Source: Thermoplasmata archaeon (GTDB taxonomy: Archaea; Thermoplasmatota; Thermoplasmata; Thermoplasmatales; Thermoplasmataceae). From it: 7,282 bases of DNA. Under the pieces are notes generated by a model. That model made no database searches. It was not told where the DNA came from and saw only the letters and a list, made by a program, of their open reading frames with translations. Below, piece after piece: positions 1 to 7,212 of the stretch (position 1 is its first letter; the number at the start of each line of letters is the position of its first letter). The position numbers were made by a program, and so were the translations under genes. The stretch spans positions 1-7,282 of the forward strand of contig JAKBQK010000043.1 of NCBI GenBank assembly GCA_021835265.1, in the 5' to 3' direction.

Positions 1-159
1 CCTCCATTGAAGACAAGAAACGGGAGCTTCATAGACAGAAGGAAAGTTATCGAATTGAAGGAGAAAGGACTGTCTGCCAGAGCCATAGCGAAGTCTCTGG
101 GATGCTCCATCACCCCGGTGCTCAGGATTCTGAGGGAAAACCGGTTACCGACAGGATGA
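1..159 (+). CDS. C-terminal end of a serine recombinase/resolvase-like protein (5' truncated by window)
   Basis: The frame is open from the first base to a TGA at 157-159 and gives 52 residues, so the start and the catalytic part lie outside the window. The visible part begins PPLKTRNG, then a basic linker, then VIELKEKGLSARAIAKSLGC followed by SITPVLRILREN, a clear helix-turn-helix. This matches the C-terminal DNA-binding domain (HTH_7/Hin type) of serine resolvases and invertases, where a 'GRPP...' linker leads into a 'KGLS.R.IAK.LG.S..TV.R.L' helix pair near the end of the protein. The recombinase catalytic domain cannot be seen, so a transposase or regulator with the same kind of HTH remains possible. 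A recombinase here would fit a mobile element next to the restriction cassette. GC content resembles the following ATPase gene rather than mod/res. Confidence 0.6.
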   Translation, partial: PPLKTRNGSFIDRRKVIELKEKGLSARAIAKSLGCSITPVLRILRENRLPTG

Positions 160-192
160 GTGTGTGTATCTCCGAACGCGTCAGGCTCTTTC

Positions 193-209
193 TTATATAT
201 TATATATAA
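193..209 (+). promoter_or_regulatory. AT-rich palindrome, TATA-box-like
   Basis: TTATATA (193-199) and TATATAA (203-209) form a perfect 7-bp inverted repeat around a 3-base centre. The sequence resembles an archaeal TATA box. It lies about 190 bases before the ATPase ATG, so use as the operon promoter would imply a long leader. It could equally be an easily melted site, or the promoter of a small transcript within the intergenic region. Confidence 0.35.
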
Positions 210-291
210 CTGATACAATGAACATTACATACCAGAAAAACGGAATTTTTCTTAATTCTTGAAGAGCATCCGATCACCGCAAAGGGTCCAC

Positions 292-305
292 GTGTTTTTT
301 AACAC
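292..305. other. Small hairpin with T-rich loop
   Basis: GTGTT (292-296), loop TTTT and AACAC (301-305) form a perfect 5-bp stem. It includes a run of six T on the + strand, so it could help end transcripts coming from the recombinase side. The stem is short and the function is unproven. Confidence 0.25.
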
Positions 306-362
306 ACTCATTCCGGTTACTGAAATTACCATTTTCCCACACACATCTGTTCGACTCGTTCG

Positions 363-390
363 ATAGTAATAATAACCTTCCCATTTAAGA
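363..390 (+). promoter_or_regulatory. Candidate TATA region of the ATPase-mod-res operon
   Basis: Two AT-rich elements lie at the distance expected for leaderless archaeal transcripts. ATAGTAATAATAA (364-375 region) is 20-32 bases before the ATG at 395. ATTTAAGA (383-390) is 20-27 bases before the alternative ATG at 410. No Shine-Dalgarno sequence precedes either start, which fits leaderless initiation. The sequence alone does not decide between the two. Confidence 0.3.
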
Positions 391-394
391 ATTA

Positions 395-1495
395 ATGCTG
401 GTGTGGGATATGGATACAAAGAATCCCAAATCGTTCATGGCTGCAAAGCTCAGTGCAAGGGCTGTGGAAACAAGCAACATGAAGAATGCGCAGGTCTTCA
501 ACATAAGCTACACGCCGGGAGAGATACTCATAAGGTCTGAGCTGGAAAGAGTTACAGACGATCTGGCCGATTACGTGAATCTTGGTCTTCCAAGGCATAT
601 CATCATCTACGGTTCAAAGGGATCGGGGAAGACGCTCAGCGCCCTCATCATGGCAAAGGCCCTCAGGGACACGAAATCCGTCCCATACTTCTATGTGAAC
701 GTAAGGGAGAATCCGACTTCTACGAAAATCTATCGGAACATAGCCCGCCTGTTCGGCAAGGGACACGAGGTGGATGAGGTGAAGAACATATGCGATGAAA
801 TGCTTTCCAGCAGGTCCCTCGTTGTATTGGACGAGGTTGACTTTCTTCAGGATTACGACATCCTTTACCACATAACAAGGCACACAAAGGCGAATCTTAT
901 CCTGCTGACGCAGAAGGTATACTGGTACAAGAACATGAACGATGAGAGCGTTAAGAGCTCATTGCAGCCTGATCATATTGTATTCCATGAATACAGCACG
1001 GAGGAGATTCGTGAGATATTGAGGATGAGGGCAAAGGAGGGCCTGAATGAATATGGCAAAGAGTCCCTGGGCCTCTTGTCTGCACTTCTCGTACGAGACT
1101 ACAGGAGCGACGCAAGGATCGGGATAAAGGCCCTGGAAATTCTTGGCAGGAGCAATAGATGGGACGAGGACTCAATCAAGACAGCACTGAAGCAGGCTTA
1201 CGTGGAGGTGGAAGGCGAAACGCTCAAGAACCTTGGAGACCGGGACCTGCTGATACTGGCAGCACTGGTCAAGAATCAGGATACCAACAGGGCGTATTCT
1301 GAAGTGTCGGCATCCAGTCATTTATTGCTCAGGGGAGTGAGCAAGTCAACGTTCTTCCAGAGCGTCAACTATCTGCAGAACCTTGGCCTCATAACGCTTA
1401 TCAAGAAGAAGATAGGCAGATATTATACCATGGAGTCACAAATATTATTATCGGATGAGTCTATTGTATATGGAGAGCTAAGAAAGAGGTTGTAA
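395..1495 (+). CDS. Orc1/Cdc6-like AAA+ ATPase with C-terminal winged helix
   Basis: This 366-residue protein has the Orc1/Cdc6 architecture. The Walker A motif GSKGSGKT is at residues 73-80 and Walker B SLVVLDEVDFL at 141-151. A sensor 1 strand (LILLTQ, 168-173) is followed by the family-typical VKSSL...IVF..Y..EEI..IL stretch (186-209). A sensor 2 segment containing SDAR is at 238-241, and a winged-helix domain spans about 280-345 (VSKSTFFQSVNYLQNLGLI). Family members bind origin DNA or other DNA in an ATP-dependent way. Many plasmid- or element-borne paralogues have unknown roles. Box VII usually reads PRV+SS, but here it reads ESVKSS, so the expected arginine is Ser185. The protein is slightly short for the family. 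Starts at 410 (M6) or 479 (M29) are also possible, since homology appears to begin near residue 33. The gene is GC-richer than mod/res except for its last 20-25 codons, and its TAA is one base before the mod ATG. A direct role in restriction is not shown. Confidence 0.8.
   Translation: MLVWDMDTKNPKSFMAAKLSARAVETSNMKNAQVFNISYTPGEILIRSELERVTDDLADYVNLGLPRHIIIYGSKGSGKTLSALIMAKALRDTKSVPYFYVNVRENPTSTKIYRNIARLFGKGHEVDEVKNICDEMLSSRSLVVLDEVDFLQDYDILYHITRHTKANLILLTQKVYWYKNMNDESVKSSLQPDHIVFHEYSTEEIREILRMRAKEGLNEYGKESLGLLSALLVRDYRSDARIGIKALEILGRSNRWDEDSIKTALKQAYVEVEGETLKNLGDRDLLILAALVKNQDTNRAYSEVSASSHLLLRGVSKSTFFQSVNYLQNLGLITLIKKKIGRYYTMESQILLSDESIVYGELRKRL
1486..1490 (+). promoter_or_regulatory. Shine-Dalgarno-like site for mod
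   Basis: GAGGT lies six bases before the mod ATG at 1497 and inside the last codons of the ATPase gene. It matches the archaeal GGAGGTGAT ribosome-binding consensus in part. It supports translation of mod from a shared transcript and supports the chosen start. Confidence 0.5.
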
Positions 1496-1496
1496 A

Positions 1497-4103
1497 ATGG
1501 CTAGAAACGAAGATGAGTTTTACCAAGATTTAAAAAATATTTTTATTGGTGCGAAAGTAGAGGGAAATTCTGGCTATATAAACCTAATGAGGATAAAGTC
1601 GGCATATCTTGAAAAGATTCTCAAATTGTTGAAATCTGATATTGAAAAAGAAACAACAGAATTCCCAGAATTTAGAGAGGAATTGTTTACAAGACTCCAC
1701 ACATTCTTTAGGACTTACTTTTCCGAGTCAGGTAGCATATATTTCAGCTACACACCATTAAAATCAAAAGTTTTTGAAAAAATATATAGTAACAATCAGG
1801 ACGTGATATTGTTTTGGAAGACTAACATGCTATATTATGTCAAAACCGACAACCTGTGGAAGGGCATCAGCGTTGATTTCCAGATTGGCGACTTCGCATA
1901 TAAAATAAAATTTGATACGTCAGCGATAGAGGGACGAAGCTCGAACGAAAAAAGATTTGTCATCTTTAAGTTGGATAAAGTCCAGGATGGCGTGATCAGC
2001 TTTAAACCAGAATACTCTACCAACGGAAAGGTAACTAAATCAACCGACATCTTGAACGAGCTAAAGAAGAACAATGTGTTTTTGTCAGAGGAAATGTTAG
2101 ATGAAATCTTTAATGTGTTTAGGAAACAGACGGAAGTAGATTTCTTTATAAACAAAGATGCAAATGGTTTTCTAAGAGAGCAATTTAACATTTGGTTAAG
2201 AGATTACTTATTTGACGATGAAAGCAATTATTCTGAAAAAAGGCTGAATCAGATAAAGATATTGAGAAGCATTGCTTTCAAAGTTATTGAATTTGTATCC
2301 CAATTTGAGGATGAGTTGGTAAGGATTTGGAGTAAGCCAAAATTTGCTCTTAATTCCAGCTATGTAATAACTCTTGACCGGATTGTCACAGAAGATAAGA
2401 GCATAAGAATTATAAGAGAAATTCTAGAACATCCGAATTTTCAGAGTCAACTCAAAGAATGGAGGAATTTAGGGATAGTAGATGGAAAATTTAGTGCAAA
2501 TAAGATCATTTTGAAAGAAGGTGATTCTCAAGAATACCTGAATGACAACTACAGAACTCTACCAATCGATACAAAATACTTCAAAGACATAGAGCACAAG
2601 ATCATTGGACTGTTCGATAACTTGGACAAAGAGCTAGATGGTTGGCTTGTCCATTCTGAAAATTTTCAGGCACTGAGTACTTTAGTTCTAAAATTCAAGA
2701 ATATGGTAAAAGTAATTTACATAGACCCCCCTTACAACACCGATTCTTCTCCAATTAACTATTTGAATAATTACAAGGACAGTACTTTCCTAACATTAGT
2801 AAAGAATCGTGCGGATATATCCAGACAATTTCTCGGAGAAGATGGCTTATCAGTTACCTCTATAGATGATGTTGAGCTCCGTTATATTACCACAATCCTT
2901 GACCAAACATTCGGCAGAGAAAATTACATAACAACCATTACAGTGGAGTGCAATCCGCAGGGTCGAGTCGCTAACAAAGTATCACAGACAAGTGAATACC
3001 ATATAATCCACGCATCAGATATTAACAGAATCCAGAAATTATACGTGGAGAGGCTGGAAGAGAGATCGCCCTCACCACTTAAGAGAACTGGTACCAACTC
3101 AAGGAGGGAAGAGAGACCAAACCGATATTACCCCATACTAATCAAAGATGGAATCATTAGTATGATTAATAGAGAGGAATACCTTAATATTTACGACCGT
3201 GAAAATAATGCTTTCGACGACAATTATGTGGAATATTTACGCTCTCGCTATGAGAAAGAGGGGTATATTTTTGTCCTGCCCCTTTCTGATGACGGCGAAA
3301 AACTTGTATGGCAGAGAACTTATGAAAGAGTGACTCGTGAGAAAGACTCGTACATTGTTAGGAACAACAATATTTACACCCCCGCATTCGCAAAAGAGAT
3401 ACCTAAGACCCTCTGGAAAAACCCTATCTTTTCCAATCCAGAATATGGCAGTGAATATCTAACGAATATGTTTGGAGAACACGTATTCGACACTCCTAAG
3501 AGTTATAATACGTTGATGCAACTAATATCAATGGGCACACCAGGAATCTGCCTCGATTATTTTGCAGGGTCTGGCACTACAGCTCAAGCAATAATAGAAC
3601 TGAATAAGAAATCAGGCGATGATGAAAAAAGAAAATACCTGCTAATAGAGAATGGAGACTGGTTTTACTCAGTCATAATACCAAGGATCAAGAAACTGTG
3701 CGTTTCAAATAAATGGAAAGACGGAAAACCCGTAAATTCCGATGGCACATCGCAATTTTTCAAATACTTTGAGTTAGAACAGTACGAGCAGGCACTCCGA
3801 AATGCACATTATAGCGATTCTGAGCCATTTTTCCATTCGAATAATGATAAAATCTATAATCAATATGTTTTTATGAAAGATAAAAAAATGCTTGATAAAA
3901 TGGAATTAGATTATAAGAGGAATAAAATAAGAATAAGATTTGACGAGATTTATCCTAACGTTGACCTCGCAGAAACCTTGTCTAATCTTAAGGGAAAATT
4001 TATCAAGCGAATAGAAAAAGATGCGGTTGTCTTTGAGGACGATGAAAAAATATGCTTCTCGGAAATAGATTTCCAAACAATAAAGCCTCTGATTTGGTGG
4101 TAG
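1497..4103 (+). CDS. mod: Type III restriction-modification DNA methyltransferase subunit (Mod), beta class
   Basis: This 868-residue protein is an amino-DNA methyltransferase, probably N6-adenine. Its catalytic motif IV, IDPPYNT, is at residues 409-415. A segment DGLSVTSIDDVEL (449-461) corresponds to the 'DG.i..SIDD.E' motif. The RREERPNRYYPI stretch (536-547) is typical of these enzymes. The variable middle (about 480-640) should hold target recognition. Motif X-like FDTPKSYNTL is at 664-673, and the AdoMet-binding motif I, LDYFAGSGTT, is at 686-695. Motif IV before motif I defines the beta class used by type III Mod proteins. The protein is longer than classical Mod (about 600-650 residues) because of an N-terminal region of about 350-380 residues that I do not recognise. 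In the type III system Mod sets sequence specificity, methylates one strand and is needed with Res for cleavage. The ATG follows the ATPase stop by one base, and the TAG is one base before the res ATG. No frameshift or missing catalytic residue is visible. Confidence 0.93.
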   Translation: MARNEDEFYQDLKNIFIGAKVEGNSGYINLMRIKSAYLEKILKLLKSDIEKETTEFPEFREELFTRLHTFFRTYFSESGSIYFSYTPLKSKVFEKIYSNNQDVILFWKTNMLYYVKTDNLWKGISVDFQIGDFAYKIKFDTSAIEGRSSNEKRFVIFKLDKVQDGVISFKPEYSTNGKVTKSTDILNELKKNNVFLSEEMLDEIFNVFRKQTEVDFFINKDANGFLREQFNIWLRDYLFDDESNYSEKRLNQIKILRSIAFKVIEFVSQFEDELVRIWSKPKFALNSSYVITLDRIVTEDKSIRIIREILEHPNFQSQLKEWRNLGIVDGKFSANKIILKEGDSQEYLNDNYRTLPIDTKYFKDIEHKIIGLFDNLDKELDGWLVHSENFQALSTLVLKFKNMVKVIYIDPPYNTDSSPINYLNNYKDSTFLTLVKNRADISRQFLGEDGLSVTSIDDVELRYITTILDQTFGRENYITTITVECNPQGRVANKVSQTSEYHIIHASDINRIQKLYVERLEERSPSPLKRTGTNSRREERPNRYYPILIKDGIISMINREEYLNIYDRENNAFDDNYVEYLRSRYEKEGYIFVLPLSDDGEKLVWQRTYERVTREKDSYIVRNNNIYTPAFAKEIPKTLWKNPIFSNPEYGSEYLTNMFGEHVFDTPKSYNTLMQLISMGTPGICLDYFAGSGTTAQAIIELNKKSGDDEKRKYLLIENGDWFYSVIIPRIKKLCVSNKWKDGKPVNSDGTSQFFKYFELEQYEQALRNAHYSDSEPFFHSNNDKIYNQYVFMKDKKMLDKMELDYKRNKIRIRFDEIYPNVDLAETLSNLKGKFIKRIEKDAVVFEDDEKICFSEIDFQTIKPLIWW
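4096..4100 (+). promoter_or_regulatory. Weak Shine-Dalgarno-like site for res
   Basis: GGTGG in the last mod codons lies four bases before the res ATG at 4105 and partly matches GGAGGTGAT. With the one-base gap between genes, translational coupling of res to mod is likely. Confidence 0.35.
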
Positions 4104-4104
4104 A

Positions 4105-7080
4105 ATGCCTAACAATGAAAAAATACGACCAGTTTACCAACGTCTTATCTTAGATATTACATTTGATGCTCTGCCAGATTCGTGGGATTTCAAATTTGAA
4201 CGGTTCTCTAATAAGAAAATTCTGTATGATTATCAAAAGGAAGCTTTGAAGTCTGGATTAAAATTCCTATATAACTACTATGCCAACCTCTTACACTATC
4301 CGGAGTCTGACTATGATAATAGTGTATTAGAGGGCAAAAAGTCACTCTTTAACTCAATCAAAGCACATCTAAAGCAAGCAGATGCATTGGGTATTTCAGC
4401 TAAAAATGGCAATATTTTCAAAATTGCAAATAGGTTCTATGAATCAGAAGATGAAAGAATACCGTTCTTCAACTTCACGAATAGAATTGGTTTCTGGATG
4501 GCAACTGGCAGCGGGAAAAGCCTTGTGATAGTCAAACTAATAGAAATTTTGCACGAACTTAAAAAAAGAGGATCAATTCCCGATGAAGACATCTTGTTTC
4601 TCACATATCGGGAAGACTTAATAGATCAAATTAAAGCCCATATCGATGAGTTCAATTCATTTTCACCATTAAAGATAAGATATTGGGATTTAAAGGAATA
4701 CGACAACGTCAAGCATAACTTACTTTTTAGCAAGGATGACGTAAACGTATTTATCTACCGCTCCGATTTAATATCTGATACCTCTAGTGAAAAACTCCTG
4801 TCATTTGAGGATATAGAGAACAATGGTAAATGGTACATTATCCTAGATGAAGCGCATAAAGGCAATAAGGAAGACTCCAAAAGACAGATTTTCTACTCAA
4901 TTCTCTCCCGCAACGGATTTCTATTCAATTTCTCTGCTACTTTTACTGATGCATGGGATTTGATAACAACAGTATTTAACCTGAATCTAGAGGCTTTTAC
5001 AGAGAGAGGATATGGGAAGAATGTTTACGTTTCGCAACAGAGCATGGAGGCCTTTGAAAGAGGAAATGATAACACAGATTTTGAGGAAAGAAAAATTGTT
5101 GTACTGAAGACTCTGATCACCCTAGCAATGGTTAAGAAAGCTTACCAAGAATTATCCCGCACTTCTGATAATCTTTATCATAACCCGCTGCTGGTACTTT
5201 ACGGAAACACCACGAGCATAGAAAATTCAGATCTTCAAATATTCTTTGAAACATTGGGAGAAATAGCACTTAACAAGATCGACACTAGTTTATTTGAGGA
5301 GGTTAAGAGTTCTATAGCAGATGAATTCAAGAATCAGCCGAATTATGTGTTCGGCAATAGAAAACTTACATTGGGGAACACTGATTTTTCAAATCTAACC
5401 TTTGATGATGTTTTAAAATTCGTATACAATGCTGACAGCACCGGAAAAATAGAGGTCGTTAAGACACAGGTGAACAAGGAAGAACTTGCATTCAAACTTA
5501 AGACATCAGATAGGTATTTTGCCTCAATAAAGATAGGCGATATAACAAAATGGCTGAAGGACACCCTGTCAGACTACGAGGTGAGTGAAAATCCCATGGA
5601 AGACAGCTTTTTTGGCAGTCTTAACAGTATTGGCAGTTCTATTAACATACTTATGGGTTCCAGGGCTTTCTATGAAGGGTGGGACTCCAACAGGCCAAAC
5701 GTAATGGTTTTCGTAAATATAGGAAGTGGAGATGCAAAAAAATATGTTCTCCAATCCTTAGGCAGAGGAGTAAGGATAGAGCCGCTTAAGGATAAACGCC
5801 AAAGACTTGAAACCTTATCAAAGAATGGAGATGTCGAAGCAAAGCAGATACTCTCTCTTGTACAGGAAAAGAAGAGAGGGGGCTCAATATCGCTCATGGA
5901 AACTTTGTTCGTTTTTGGAACGAACGAACAAAACTTAAGAGAAATAATGGAAAGTATAAAATTTGAGCGAGAAAAGGCTGGTGAACTTATAGATGTCAGG
6001 AAGAGTAACTTTGACTTCAATCCAACACTTCTTTTGCCAGTCTACGTTGAAAAGAAAGAAGTTCAGTTAAAGGAGTTGCCAAAGTTCCGAGGCAATTTCA
6101 AGCTTTTGGAGAATTATGTTAACTGGATCAAAGATGATAGAGTGATCTATGCACTCTATTCTGATAGAGCGACACCTGCCACTTTAGGCCGATTACATTA
6201 TTATCTAGATGAGGCCAATTTTGTAAGTAATGATTTGAACAATGCCCATAAACAATTGTCGAACCTCATAGACCATCTTAATACCTCCATGAGGGAAATG
6301 GACAAATTTAAGGAGCTTGAGGATGAGATCATCCATTTTAAAGAAATCGGTGTGGAAATGGTCTCTGAAGAGAAGAAGAAAGAGTTGACAGAAAAATTAG
6401 AAGAGGTAAGAAGCTTTAAAAATCCAGAAATAATAAAGAAAGAACTAAAAAGGAAGCTTGAATCTAAAGAAATAGACATAGATGAATATACTTCTCAGAT
6501 AGAAAAGTTAACAAAAACCAAAAAGAGATTATTGTTTGACTACGATGAAAGCAAAATAGAGTTAATCAATCTAGCACATCACTATTACTTGCCAATAATC
6601 TTGTCAGCCTCTGATAAGGCTGATTTCATAAACCACATAATAAAGGTTGATAGTGAGAAGGAATTTGTGCATGATCTAGATACATTCATCTCCAGTAGTG
6701 AAGCAAAGGATCTCAAAATAGACTGGTGGGTTTTCTCTAAGATCGATGAGAGTTTGGACAGAATCGGCGTTCCGTACTACGACGCATACAAGAACAAGAT
6801 GAGAGACTACTCTCCAGACTTCATATTCTGGCTCAAAAAAGGAAGTGAATATAGAATAGTGTTTGTAGACCCTAAAAGCACAAAATATACAGATTATCAA
6901 CAAAAAGCAGATTATTTCAGTAAACTGTTTGAAGATAATGGTTCTCAGAAGGAGTTTCTGTTCGGCGAGTTTTCTATAAAAGTGTACCTGTTCATGAGGA
7001 CAGACAATTTGAGTGTGGTGGCTGAGGGTTACAGAAAGTACTGGATTGATAAGGTTAATCAGATTTTTTCAGTTTTATAA
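4105..7080 (+). CDS. res: Type III restriction endonuclease subunit (Res): SF2 helicase with PD-(D/E)XK nuclease
   Basis: This 991-residue protein has complete superfamily 2 helicase motifs. A Q-like LYDYQKEAL is at residues 40-48, and motif I, WMATGSGKS, at 131-139. Motif Ia-like ILFLTYREDL is at 163-172. Motif II, IILDEAH, is at 245-251, and motif III, FSATF, at 276-280. Motif V region GSRAFYEGWDS is at 518-528, and motif VI, QSLGRGVRIEP, at 550-560. A charged, probably coiled-coil segment rich in E and K spans about 735-810. Near the C-terminus SPDFIFWL (903-910) and VFVDPK (919-924) give a PD...DxK nuclease site with Pro904-Asp905, Asp922 and Lys924. The length and domain order fit Res of type III systems, which uses ATP to act on DNA bound by Mod and cuts near unmethylated sites. 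The segment between motifs III and V is long, about 240 residues. The gene is AT-rich like mod and starts one base after the mod stop. All key residues are present, so activity is expected. Confidence 0.93.
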   Translation: MPNNEKIRPVYQRLILDITFDALPDSWDFKFERFSNKKILYDYQKEALKSGLKFLYNYYANLLHYPESDYDNSVLEGKKSLFNSIKAHLKQADALGISAKNGNIFKIANRFYESEDERIPFFNFTNRIGFWMATGSGKSLVIVKLIEILHELKKRGSIPDEDILFLTYREDLIDQIKAHIDEFNSFSPLKIRYWDLKEYDNVKHNLLFSKDDVNVFIYRSDLISDTSSEKLLSFEDIENNGKWYIILDEAHKGNKEDSKRQIFYSILSRNGFLFNFSATFTDAWDLITTVFNLNLEAFTERGYGKNVYVSQQSMEAFERGNDNTDFEERKIVVLKTLITLAMVKKAYQELSRTSDNLYHNPLLVLYGNTTSIENSDLQIFFETLGEIALNKIDTSLFEEVKSSIADEFKNQPNYVFGNRKLTLGNTDFSNLTFDDVLKFVYNADSTGKIEVVKTQVNKEELAFKLKTSDRYFASIKIGDITKWLKDTLSDYEVSENPMEDSFFGSLNSIGSSINILMGSRAFYEGWDSNRPNVMVFVNIGSGDAKKYVLQSLGRGVRIEPLKDKRQRLETLSKNGDVEAKQILSLVQEKKRGGSISLMETLFVFGTNEQNLREIMESIKFEREKAGELIDVRKSNFDFNPTLLLPVYVEKKEVQLKELPKFRGNFKLLENYVNWIKDDRVIYALYSDRATPATLGRLHYYLDEANFVSNDLNNAHKQLSNLIDHLNTSMREMDKFKELEDEIIHFKEIGVEMVSEEKKKELTEKLEEVRSFKNPEIIKKELKRKLESKEIDIDEYTSQIEKLTKTKKRLLFDYDESKIELINLAHHYYLPIILSASDKADFINHIIKVDSEKEFVHDLDTFISSSEAKDLKIDWWVFSKIDESLDRIGVPYYDAYKNKMRDYSPDFIFWLKKGSEYRIVFVDPKSTKYTDYQQKADYFSKLFEDNGSQKEFLFGEFSIKVYLFMRTDNLSVVAEGYRKYWIDKVNQIFSVL
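7062..7077 (+). terminator. T-rich archaeal-type terminator overlapping the res stop
   Basis: A run of six T (7064-7069) and a further run of four T (7073-7076) lie in the last codons of res. Archaeal RNA polymerase often stops at such T-tracts without a hairpin. Another possibility is that transcription continues into the structured repeat region that follows. Confidence 0.4.
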
Positions 7081-7089
7081 ATTTAAATA
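7073..7089. promoter_or_regulatory. TATA-like tract after res
   Basis: TTTTATAAATTTAAATA spans the res stop codon. On the + strand an archaeal TATA box here would place a transcription start near 7100-7106, at the edge of the first hairpin (7107). It could therefore drive a small RNA from the repeat region. The tract is also near-symmetric and could simply be AT-rich spacer. Confidence 0.2.
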
Positions 7090-7106
7090 GAAACTTACCG
7101 CTCAGT

Positions 7107-7144
7107 CTCAAATTCACCCCGACTTTCAGCCACCCCTCTTTGAG
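7107..7144. repeat. Hairpin repeat copy A, C-rich loop
   Basis: CTCAAA (7107-7112) and TTTGAG (7139-7144) are perfectly complementary. They enclose a 26-base loop that begins TTCACCCC and ends ACCCCTC, with 11 bases between. The same loop flanks occur in copy B at 7213-7245 in the same orientation. The base content is far more GC-rich than the res gene just upstream. Confidence 0.6.
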
Positions 7145-7212
7145 CCTTCGCCAGTTACTATGTGCCCTTCGCTCGCCTGCACGCCGAGCACAGGACCCCA
7201 TGCTTCGCCTCC
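7145..7212. other. GC-rich spacer with repeated CTTCGC motif
   Basis: The segment between the two hairpins is GC-rich and carries CTTCGC three times, at 7146-7151, 7167-7172 and 7203-7208. Inside it GCTCG (7171-7175) pairs with CGAGC (7185-7189) around a nine-base loop. TGTGC (7161-7165) can alternatively pair with GCACA (7188-7192). No convincing coding sequence is seen. It may be the body of a structured RNA or of a small non-autonomous element. Confidence 0.4.

Larger units (their letters stand above)
141..323. repeat. Direct and inverted repeat pair flanking the recombinase stop codon and intergenic region
   Basis: Two short repeats bracket this stretch. CCGGTTACCGA (141-151) recurs as CCGGTTACTGA (313-323) in direct orientation with one mismatch. 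ATGAGTGTGT (156-165) has its exact reverse complement ACACACTCAT at 302-311, a 10-bp perfect inverted repeat separated by 136 bases. They lie next to each other at both ends. Recombinase binding half-sites or a remnant of an element end are possible, but chance cannot be excluded. Confidence 0.3.
160..394. other. Intergenic region between recombinase fragment and ATPase operon
   Basis: These 235 bases contain no ORF of useful length and no tRNA-like fold that I can see. They hold a TATA-rich palindrome near 193-209, a small hairpin at 292-305, a tandem GTTCGA pair at 349-354 and 358-363, and AT-rich tracts just before the ATPase start. The region most likely carries the promoter of the three-gene operon and possibly recombinase or ATPase binding sites. 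No archaeal origin recognition box could be recognised. Confidence 0.6.

Noticed and set aside
218..262. A 14-codon ORF (ATG at 218) just after the TATA-like palindrome
   Set aside because: It is too short, has no ribosome-binding site and no codon bias, and is expected by chance.
349..363. Tandem GTTCGA at 349-354 and 358-363 as an operator
   Set aside because: Only two six-base units nine bases apart are present; this is too little to claim a binding site, so it is only mentioned in the intergenic entry.
160..394. A replication origin next to the Cdc6-like gene
   Set aside because: Origins often sit next to orc1/cdc6 genes, but no origin recognition box repeats could be recognised here and the only AT-rich melting candidate is 17 bases long.
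252..395. A 9-bp inverted repeat, TTAATTCTT (252-260) and AAGAATTAA (387-395)
   Set aside because: It is AT-rich, widely spaced and overlaps the ATPase start codon; a chance match is likely in this composition.
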